From Anaerotruncus colihominis (GTDB taxonomy: Bacteria > Bacillota > Clostridia > Oscillospirales > Ruminococcaceae): a DNA stretch of 64,000 nt. Below, one piece after another: positions 26,670 through 34,400 of this stretch. The stretch's first letter is position 1, and each line of letters opens with the position of its first letter. The stretch lies in assembly GCA_025146135.1 (NCBI GenBank), contig CP102255.1, positions 2,170,001 to 2,234,000 of the forward strand, written 5' to 3'. The notes beneath the pieces are model-generated. The model was not told the origin of the DNA. It did not search any database and saw only the letters and a program-made list of their open reading frames with translations. The translations under genes and the position numbers were made by a program.

Positions 26670-28262
26670 TCAATCGTCCTCCCTCAACATGGAGCTGATA
26701 AGATTCGCCGTAATCTCAGGATTCTGCTCTGCAAACGTGCGCACTTCCTGCATGATCGCGTCTTCCTTGACATTTTTGCTCGCAAGCGCCTCATTCTGAA
26801 GCATCAGCTTGTGCTCCGCAATCTCACGTTCCATCTGAGCCTGACGTTCTTTTTCAGCGTCAATCAAGGCCTGCTCGGCAGCATGCACCTTATTCTTTTT
26901 GCGCCTGCGCAGGAGCAGAAGGATGATCGGAATCAAAATCAACAACAGGAGCAGCGCCCCCACGCCGATAATTGGCAGGATGCTGTTGCCGGCAGCGCCA
27001 TCGCCCTCTCCTGCGCCACCTGTCTGCTGTGTCTCAGGCTCAGGGTAGTCAAGATTTGTCACACTGATATTTTCCGGCTGGATGTTGACGCTTTTGGAAA
27101 TCAGATCGGTCAATTCTTCTTTCTTACGATCATCAAACGCCGAATCATTGACGACAACGCCCACAGTAGCGCTCTTTAAGATAGGCTCGCCTTTTTCAAT
27201 CTGTGTCAGAACATAGCCGATGTCATAATCAATGCTGTTGCTGTAATCGCTTGTCGTTCCGTCGCCTGCACCCACCTGGTTCGGATATTTTGGAACATCT
27301 GTATTATTTTCCTCACCTACAAGGCCCTCGGCAGCGACCTGACCGTTTTGGGAAAATTGCTCCTCAAAATGCGTCATAACGCCCTTGCCAGTATCCTCCG
27401 GGGTGAGCTGGCGGGTTTCCGTTTTCATCTTGTCATAGTCAAGCTCCACACGCGCGACAGCCGTTACGCCGTCAACCCCATAGCGCGGGGAAAGGATTCG
27501 TATAATATTGTCCTCAATGCCGCGCGCAATTTGCCGCTCAAACTCTAAACGCTTGTCGCTGAACATCGAAGCGCTTTCATCGTCCGCAGCTTCCATCTGC
27601 ACGCCAGTAGCGGCGTCGACAACCACAACGTTGTCCGCCGTCAAGTTTGGGATAGAATATGCCGCCAGATTTTTAACAGCCTGCACACGCTCAGGCGAAA
27701 GCTCCGCTCCCTTACGCATTTTAATCGTAATTGCAGCGGTACTTTCCTCTTTGTTATTCTGATCCCATATGTAATCGCTCGTCTCAGGAATCGAAAAGCT
27801 CACATCTGCGCTTTCGATTCCATCTTGTCCCATCAGGATTTGACGCATGCGATCCTCAGCCTGCATTTTCAAAACCTGACGCTGTTCAAATTCCGATTTT
27901 GTCCAACCCGAGTTGCTCAAAAAGAAATCATAATTCGGTTCTGACTTCGGATATCCCTGCGCCGCCATTTCAAAAATTGCATTGTCCCAGTCCTCGGTAG
28001 GCACTACAACCTGTCCGTCCCTGTTGATTTCAGCCTGCACGCCCATATCCTGCAGCTTTGCGTAAACCTGTTGAGATTCCTCCCTCGTCATATCGGGAAA
28101 AAGGACCTGATTGCCTGACGGACGGTTTAGAATCAATGCAACCACCGCAGCGATGACGACAATTCCCGCAGCCGAAGAAGTAAAAATAATCTTTTTCTTC
28201 CTGGGAAGTCCCGTCCAAAACGTTTTCACCTTGGTTACGCCATCTTTAATTTTCTCATTCAT
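26670..28262 (-). CDS. fliF: Flagellar MS-ring protein FliF
   Basis: Forms the MS ring in the cytoplasmic membrane. Two transmembrane helices (about 25-45 and 425-450) flank periplasmic-side YscJ/FliF domains, with VALILNRPSGNQVLFPDM-type opening and SVNIQPENISVTNLDYP before helix 2. The C-terminal cytoplasmic tail for FliG binding ends in MQEVRTFAEQNPEITANLIS. Ribosome site before ATG is weak. 530 residues, normal. Confidence 0.95.
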   Translation of the reverse strand: MNEKIKDGVTKVKTFWTGLPRKKKIIFTSSAAGIVVIAAVVALILNRPSGNQVLFPDMTREESQQVYAKLQDMGVQAEINRDGQVVVPTEDWDNAIFEMAAQGYPKSEPNYDFFLSNSGWTKSEFEQRQVLKMQAEDRMRQILMGQDGIESADVSFSIPETSDYIWDQNNKEESTAAITIKMRKGAELSPERVQAVKNLAAYSIPNLTADNVVVVDAATGVQMEAADDESASMFSDKRLEFERQIARGIEDNIIRILSPRYGVDGVTAVARVELDYDKMKTETRQLTPEDTGKGVMTHFEEQFSQNGQVAAEGLVGEENNTDVPKYPNQVGAGDGTTSDYSNSIDYDIGYVLTQIEKGEPILKSATVGVVVNDSAFDDRKKEELTDLISKSVNIQPENISVTNLDYPEPETQQTGGAGEGDGAAGNSILPIIGVGALLLLLILIPIILLLLRRRKKNKVHAAEQALIDAEKERQAQMEREIAEHKLMLQNEALASKNVKEDAIMQEVRTFAEQNPEITANLISSMLREDD

Positions 28263-28330
28263 TCTGCCACATACCCAACTTTTTCATGATCTTGGGGACC
28301 GCGCCGGCCCAAAGCAATGAAATTAAGAAA

Positions 28331-28630
28331 TCAAACCTGCATTTGCATAATTTCCTTATATGCGCTCACAGCACGTGTGGTCAGCTGAACAGTCGTTTTT
28401 ACAGCCGTATCAAGTGCGGCCGAATTTATCATCATCGTATGCAAATCCCCGCCCTGTCCAAGCGCCAAATCAATCGAATCTTTCTCAGACTGCGCCTGAC
28501 TTCTGCGCAGCTCATCCAAAGACTCCTGCAACAGCGATGCGAAAGGGATACCGGATGCAGAGGAAGCTGTCTTTTGTCCCGCACGCATCTCCTCAAATGT
28601 TTCAATTGGCTGAATCGGCGCTATAAACAT
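28331..28630 (-). CDS. fliE: Flagellar hook-basal body complex protein FliE
   Basis: Adaptor between MS ring and rod, about 99 residues. The C-terminal signature DLHTMMINSAALDTAVKTTVQLTTRAVSAY-like segment (key parts DLHTMMI and TRAVSAYKEIMQMQV) is typical. The start MFIAPIQP at 28630 is preferred to 28639 because AAAGG then has proper spacing. Normally fliE follows flgC directly; here about 1.1 kb with one extra gene and a non-coding AT-rich stretch separates them. Confidence 0.92.
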   Translation of the reverse strand: MFIAPIQPIETFEEMRAGQKTASSASGIPFASLLQESLDELRRSQAQSEKDSIDLALGQGGDLHTMMINSAALDTAVKTTVQLTTRAVSAYKEIMQMQV

Positions 28631-28639
28631 ATAAACCAT

Positions 28640-29238
28640 CCTTTCAGCGACATAAACACAGCGGGCGCCCCTCCTCTAACGGAAGTCCACTCTGTTAATG
28701 TCGCCCTCTTTCTCTCTTTCTAAATCTACGACGGATCTGTTACCATATTATGAACGGGCTGTGTTTTTTATCAAAGGCAACTGTCATTTGTCGCAAAATA
28801 TACAGATTTATACTTGTTACATAAGCAAAAAATTGTATATGCAATTTTTTACAGCTATATGAATTCCCTCAAATTCAATGCAATCGCCTATTCACGACTT
28901 TGTAACAAAATATCCACAGTTATACTATATATTTTTAGAAACAAAAAAGCAACCCGTAAAAACTCCATATATACATTTTAGCCCCAAATTTCATGAAAAA
29001 TTAACAAGATTCTCTTTCATTCGACCCCTTTTTAGAACAGAGGTGTGTTGTTACAGAAAAAATATACAATTTTATATCAAATATCATATATTTACTCATG
29101 AAAAATATGCATAGAATGTTGCCAGCAGAAATACCAGAGCCGCCGCGCCTAATTTATAGAACAAACCCAAGGATTATATTACCATTGCTATGTTCAAATA
29201 AGGCCGCGACGGCTATTTTTTTGTAAAATGGACTTTCA
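28640..29238. other. AT-rich 600-base non-coding gap inside the fla/che block
   Basis: No convincing gene is seen on either strand; the small open frames here lack ribosome sites and family features. Base composition is far more AT-rich than the flanking genes. It contains a 9-bp hairpin AAAAAATTG/CAATTTTTT (28827-28850), a weak stem followed by seven T on the plus strand (29202-29222) and a sigma-A-like promoter facing fliE. Likely a promoter and leader region for the fliE operon or an insertion scar. Confidence 0.6.
28747..28774 (-). promoter_or_regulatory. Candidate sigma-A promoter for the fliE operon
   Basis: On the minus strand TTGATA (28774-28769), a 16-base spacer and CATAAT (28752-28747) resemble -35 and -10 boxes. 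The start of transcription would fall near 28740, giving a leader of about 110 bases before fliE. It fits the break in the operon, since distance from the upstream gene makes read-through less certain. Not tested; AT-rich DNA yields chance matches. Confidence 0.4.
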
Positions 29239-29694
29239 CTATGTTCCACGTGTCCGCAAATTTTGCTTAAATTGTTGGTATATATTGCGAGATTCGGCCT
29301 CATATTCAAATCCGAAAAAAGATGGAACCAAATAGGTAAAAATGTAGTCGAGATCTTCACCTCTGCTGAGCGCAATCATCGCCTCAGTAATCATCATGCA
29401 ATTTAGGAACTTTTGATTTCCAACATTGCTCGATGTAAATATATAATTATGGAGCACATCGCGGATATTATCCGGATTGGATACCTCTATTACCAAAGCG
29501 ACAGCCTTTCTCAAAAAAGCATCCGGATAGCGGACACGGTCGTTGATCAGCTCATCCATTTTCAGCATCCCATGTTCGCGCGCCGCAAAACACAGCTCCA
29601 GCAATTGTTGAACCGTATACAGACACTCACTTTTGGCATCGCGCGTGCACTGGATATGCTGCGCGTAATATTCCGTGTCGATCCCGTTTCTCAC
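29239..29694 (-). CDS. Soluble MotA-like cytoplasmic-domain protein
   Basis: Not a recognised named gene. The 151-residue protein has no membrane helix or signal peptide. Residues about 31-86 (LLELCFAAREHGMLKMDELI, then FLRKAVALVIEVSNPDNIRDVL) match the pattern of the MotA cytoplasmic loop (ARKEGLLALE, FLRKG-type, DPExIRDVL). Residues about 95-125 (MITEAMIALSRGEDLDYIFTYLVP) match the MotA C-terminal tail of this same genome (MIVVEGVQAIQAGDNPKFIEEKL). All four MotA helices and the channel Pro are missing. GTG at 29694 is chosen because AAAGGGG lies eight bases upstream. It sits between flgC and fliE. A role as FliG-binding competitor or clutch is inference. Confidence 0.65.
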   Translation of the reverse strand: MRNGIDTEYYAQHIQCTRDAKSECLYTVQQLLELCFAAREHGMLKMDELINDRVRYPDAFLRKAVALVIEVSNPDNIRDVLHNYIFTSSNVGNQKFLNCMMITEAMIALSRGEDLDYIFTYLVPSFFGFEYEAESRNIYQQFKQNLRTRGT

Positions 29695-29723
29695 AGGCCG
29701 AACCCCTTTCACAAATTTATGAA

Positions 29724-29746
29724 CCCCGCCCGGAAAACGGGCGGGG
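29724..29746 (-). repeat. GC-rich hairpin between flgC and the MotA-like gene
   Basis: A perfect 9-bp stem (CCCCGCCCG with CGGGCGGGG) and a 5-base loop stand between the flgC stop and the next start. The following bases on the transcribed strand are TTCATAAATTT rather than a pure T-run, so it may attenuate or stabilise the flgBC message rather than fully terminate it. It would make the MotA-like gene less expressed than flgBC. Confidence 0.55.
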
Positions 29747-29799
29747 ATACAACCGGACTTTTTATTTTGAGCCTGAAATGTGCAATCAGGCAATCAACC

Positions 29800-30237
29800 C
29801 TAAGCCTTCCCTATTTCAAGCGCCTTGAGAGCGAGGGATTTAACGACAGCGAGCGCCGTCAAATTTGCGTCATACGCGTTGGATGCGGCCATCAAATCCA
29901 CACGCTCCTCAGTCAAATTGACATTTGGATACATGACATAGCCATCCTCATTTGCATCGGGATGTGAGGGGTCATATACCGGTGTAAAATCGCGTTGGCT
30001 TTCTACAACCTCGGTCACACGCACCCCGCCGCGCTCGATCCGGTTAGAGGCGTCGGCCAGCGCCGATTGAAAATCAATTGCGCGCTCCTGGAACACAACC
30101 TGCTTGCGGCGGTAAGGCTCCCCTTCTGGTGTTCGGGTCGTATTGGAGTTTGCAATGTTTTGCAGAATCGTATCCATACGAAAGCGTTCCGCGGTTAATG
30201 CCGATCCCACAATATCCATCGACTTCATGAAAGACAT
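29800..30237 (-). CDS. flgC: Flagellar basal-body rod protein FlgC
   Basis: Proximal rod protein of 145 residues. N-terminal MDIVGSALTAERFRMDTILQN with NIANSNTTRTPEGEPYRRK, and a C-terminal VDLMAASNAYDANLTAL are the FlgC signature. GGAGG lies 6 bases before ATG. It follows flgB by 12 bases, the canonical order. Confidence 0.95.
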   Translation of the reverse strand: MSFMKSMDIVGSALTAERFRMDTILQNIANSNTTRTPEGEPYRRKQVVFQERAIDFQSALADASNRIERGGVRVTEVVESQRDFTPVYDPSHPDANEDGYVMYPNVNLTEERVDLMAASNAYDANLTALAVVKSLALKALEIGKA

Positions 30238-30249
30238 ATTTTTTCCTCC

Positions 30250-30612
30250 TTATTTGGCGGATTGCTCAAGAATATAGTTCATGTTGGTAAACTGACCGCT
30301 GATCTTTTGATAAAGATAAAGCGTCTGCACATAATTTTCATACAGCTTCAGGCTCTCGACATCTGAATCGACGTTGTTTCCATCGGGACGCATCGTCGTA
30401 TCCTCCTGCTCAAAAACGGTCGCTTTAAAATCATACCGGCCGCTCCCGTCCTTGCGTGAGGACTCCTTGAGCACATCCTCAAACTTGACGCTCTTTGCTT
30501 TATAACCGGGCGTCTCATAGTTGGCAAGATTGTGCAGGATTATGTTCTGTTCAATCGCCAAACCGTTTAAGCTGCTTCTCATTGCCTGAAAGGCCAAAGA
30601 GTCGTAAAACAT
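30250..30612 (-). CDS. flgB: Flagellar basal-body rod protein FlgB
   Basis: Most proximal rod protein, 120 residues. LNGLAIEQNIILHNLANYETPGYK, seen here as HNLANYETPGYKAKSVKFED, is the family signature; the C-terminus ends in the NYVQTLYLYQKISGQF helix. Its ATG comes two bases after the sortase stop, with CGGAGG inside the end of the sortase gene, so translation is tied to that gene. In other Firmicutes flgB opens the fla/che operon; here it is third. Confidence 0.95.
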   Translation of the reverse strand: MFYDSLAFQAMRSSLNGLAIEQNIILHNLANYETPGYKAKSVKFEDVLKESSRKDGSGRYDFKATVFEQEDTTMRPDGNNVDSDVESLKLYENYVQTLYLYQKISGQFTNMNYILEQSAK

Positions 30613-30614
30613 GC

Positions 30615-31475
30615 TTATTCCTCCGTTTGTTGATCCGTTGATGTTTTTTCTTTCAGATCAGCATTTACTTTTTTCTCCGTCCCCTCCGGAACCAACTTTG
30701 CCATCACCACGAACCGATGCTCATAATCACTTGATCCGTACTTGACTGTACAGGTGGACAAGGTCAGTATCTTATCGGTTTCACCGACCGTCACATCGTA
30801 ATCGTAAATAGACTGCGCCTTTGCTTCGTTCGCCAGCGCAACAAGCTCGGATCCGGACAAATTTGTTTCAATATAATTCATGTCAACATTTGGATAAAAT
30901 ACCGCAAAGATTTCCCAATCCATAAAATCATCGATGGTAGAAAACTGAATGTAAGGATTCTGCCTTGCGAACTCTGGATCGGTAAATTTAAAAAGCTGTG
31001 AAAAGCGCGGGCCATCCGGATTATCCTTGAGATCACTGTGTCCATAAATCACCGTGTTTGGCGAAAGGACCTCACGCGGACCGATAGAACAAGTATAATC
31101 CGCAAAATAGCAGCCGTAAATACTCGGCTGATGGCGTTCATCTGTCCGCAGATACGCTGTATTGTCGTGCGCCTGCAAAACACTGTTGCTGATCTGAGTG
31201 TTCGGAACAATCAGCCAGCCAACCGTATCCCGATTCTGCTTGATTTCGTAATCGAGCGCCTCAAGCAGATCCATCTCCGTTTCCACCAGCTTGTAAACGC
31301 CTAGCTCCGGCTGCGGCAGAGCAACGGCTGTGGATGACGCCGCTGATGCGGCGTCATCCTGCGCCGACGCCGGCGCAGCCTGCTGTTTTTGAATCATTTT
31401 TACCAATGTAAAGCCGGTGAATGCCAGAGCGGCTGCAAACAGCAGCACGCCGATTGCAACAAGAAACTTTTTCAT
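30615..31475 (-). CDS. Class B sortase
   Basis: Membrane transpeptidase that cleaves a sorting motif and joins surface proteins to the cell wall. An N-terminal membrane anchor (residues 4-27) precedes a sortase domain with catalytic His146 in VIYGHSDLKD, Cys242 in LTLSTCTVKYG and Arg254 in YEHRFVVMAKL; the spacing and long insert before Cys fit class B. The C-terminal tail is charged. The ATG overlaps the stop of the big surface-protein gene (ATGA) and AAGGAG lies inside that gene's last codons. flgB begins two bases after this gene. The upstream surface protein with an NPSTG motif is the obvious candidate substrate. Confidence 0.85.
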   Translation of the reverse strand: MKKFLVAIGVLLFAAALAFTGFTLVKMIQKQQAAPASAQDDAASAASSTAVALPQPELGVYKLVETEMDLLEALDYEIKQNRDTVGWLIVPNTQISNSVLQAHDNTAYLRTDERHQPSIYGCYFADYTCSIGPREVLSPNTVIYGHSDLKDNPDGPRFSQLFKFTDPEFARQNPYIQFSTIDDFMDWEIFAVFYPNVDMNYIETNLSGSELVALANEAKAQSIYDYDVTVGETDKILTLSTCTVKYGSSDYEHRFVVMAKLVPEGTEKKVNADLKEKTSTDQQTEE

Positions 31476-34400
31476 TTACACTCCTTTGCGGCACCCGTCG
31501 AAGGATTGACCTTGACGATATCCGCCGCGTCATTCAAAAATCCGCCGTCCGGAGCCAATGTGGTTTCACCCACACGCAGTTCAGCGCCGACGATGGAGTG
31601 ACGCTCCGTCATCACATAGGTCGAAAAATGGTCGATCTTAACCGCGAAGGTGCCCTGTGCGTTTGTCTGAACCGGTCCGTAATAGTCGATTCTATCACGT
31701 TCCTCGTTGTAATAATGCCAGTAGATGGTTTCATTACCGTACCGCTTTCCAATGGACATATGCAGGATCGCGGTCGCAGGCAGTGATCCGTGATGCGGGA
31801 AGTACGCCATTACAACCCGGCTGGAGGTGAGATCATCATTGCCGCTGCGTGACTCGATGATGTCCCAGATCGCATCCTCCTGTTCATCCGGCGGACTGAA
31901 CGACATGCGGAAATCGTAAATCTCTGTCGAGGGAATCACGCGGCCTGCAAGATCGGATGCCTTAAATTCCAATGAATAATCGTTGCCCTGGAAAATGATT
32001 GTCTTGTCCGGATAATTTTTCAATTCCTCAAAAACGCTTGCTCCAATGCGCGGATACTGGTCAATCATAATGATGATTGTGTCGCCGCTGCCCTCATAAT
32101 CGACATCCTCTGATTCAAGCGGGGTCAGATTTTTCAGCTTATCCTCCTCATTGCGGTAGATCATGACGGTATATTCCTTCGTCACAGTCTTATCCGGCGA
32201 TGTAACGACAATGCGCACCTCATTTTCTCCATCCTCAAGCGCCAAGGCGTAATTATTATTGTAATCGCCTATCTTCCTGGTCCCGGCGAAAACCTCATAA
32301 GTCGCAAGCCGGTCGTCCGTGCGCGGGATGATATCGACCGAATATGTATCCTCCGTGGCCGTCACCTCATATTCAGTGACTGCCGGCTTGAACTTCGGCG
32401 TCATCAACCCATAATTGACCTTGAGGCTGCGCAGATCAGCATTGTTTGTTTTTTCAACCAGGTTCTGATTGTAAAACTCGATCGTGTACGTCATCTTTGT
32501 GGTGCCGTCCTGCGCCGTTACCACAATCTCAATCGTTGTATAAATATCGACCAGATCGATCGGATCACTTGCGACGCCGCTCTGAGCCGCCATTCCATTG
32601 ATTGTAAGCGTTGCACCCGGATGATTGGTTGTCGCCGTAATGGTTACGGTTGACGACCCCTCCTTGACCGTCGCCTCATAATCAAGCGTTGTCCTGATAA
32701 ACGGGTCCGGCTGCCAATTCTCGGTGTTGGTCGCCGAAAGCGCTTTCAGATATGCATCATGGCTCGGCTCCTCACGTGTGATCTTGACGATGTACTCTTT
32801 ATAAGAAGGCGGGTCAACATAATCGTAATTTTCCGCCTCAACACGGATTGTAAAGGTCGTTGTCGCATCGCCGACCGCATAGGGCAAGTCAAAGTTCTTT
32901 GACGCTGTTCCACTATTCACAGTGTACCATCTGGGCGGTATAACGCCTGGCAAAATACTGTCTCGATTGCTCTGGATTTTAATGCGCGCGCCCTCGTGGT
33001 TCGCTGTCGGCACAAAGCTAACCTCTCTTGTCTCATAAGGCACGCTGATTTCATACGTCTCAACATCCGGATTGAACGAAATCTTCTTTGTATCAACGCC
33101 GTCCTGGTCATTGATTACGAGTGATTTCAGCGTCGCATCGTCGCTCGGTTCGGCGCGCTCCACACGTATACGGTAAACCGAAACATATTCCGACTTGTCG
33201 CCGTCAATCACCATCTTGATCAATTCCTGCTCCGTATAACCATATGCCATTTCGGATCCGACAACAATCCAGATTTCATCGTGGTCGTAAGCCGCCGTAA
33301 TGAAGTCTACCGGAATATCCTTGGAGATCGAACCGTCCGGATTGATATCAACAGTTTTCCACTTCTTGTAATCGCTCTGGCCGCGGCGTCCATAAACTGC
33401 AAAGATACGGCTGACAGAATCCTCCTGCGGTTTGACCGACGCCCTGATTTTTGACGTTGAAAACGGAACGCGCAGGGTGTAATCGCTCTGAGCCGCTGTA
33501 AAGGCCGGTGAAAGCGTCAACTGTTTATCGTCAGTATCATATACCTTCAACTCTGTCAGCGTCGATACATCGCTTGGATCGCGCCGGCGTATCTGCACGG
33601 TGTATTCGCGGTCGGGTTTCGTAAAATCGGGCTGCTTATTTGCCGAACGGTCAATGCTCTGCTCAGAAACAACCTTGACCTTCAGCACATACACGCCCTG
33701 GTCGTTCGGCGTCATTTTACTGAGCCTGATCCATTCCGGATCGCCAAACAAAACCTTATTTTCCAGCTTTGGATCGCACTGAACGGCGGCATTTGGGTCA
33801 GTTGTCGGTACCTTCACACGCAGCCAGTCCGTCTTATACGGCACTTCGATCATATAGCCGTCCATCTGGAGAGGGTTAAAGTCCTTCAGATAGTTGTTTT
33901 TCATATCGGTGTCGCTCTCATCGTAAATCTCGATGTTGGAGAGCGTTGCATCGGTGCTGGCCGGAGTCCGCGTCACCTGGAGCGTATATGTCTTTGTAAA
34001 ATTTGGATTCTGCGCCGTCACCGTCACTTCAATGTAAACCGGGACATTCTCGGTTAACGGAATCTTATCTGTCGGCTTGCCGGCCTCCACCTTTTCCGGA
34101 TTGTCCTCCGTACCATAAACCGGCGTCAATCCGCCATCCCGGTGATAGGCGTAATAGGCGATCATCTTGTTGGCCGCGTCGTCGTTGCGGAACGCTTCCA
34201 ACGTAATCGATTCCGTCTTGAACGGCACCTTAATTTCAAACGGCTGTGTCGCCTCCGGAGTGAAGCCGAAATCGATCGACTGACCCTTCGGATCCTTCAT
34301 AACAAGCGACGAAAGCGTCGCATCCTCGCTTGGGGAGGTATCGACGACCGTAATTGTCACACGGGGCTTGTAATCCAATTCCACAGGATTACCCTTTGAA

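Noticed and set aside
28878..29114. Plus-strand 78-codon open frame in the AT-rich gap
   Set aside because: No ribosome site, composition follows the AT-rich DNA, and no family features are seen.
29197..29222. Plus-strand terminator with seven T
   Set aside because: The stem is only about five pairs and there is no plus-strand gene to end; noted as weak.
31472..31478. Programmed -1 frameshift joining the surface protein to the sortase
   Set aside because: The overlap TGTAAATGA is not a slippery heptamer; ordinary stop-start coupling (ATGA) with AAGGAG is the simpler reading. Kept only as an alternative.
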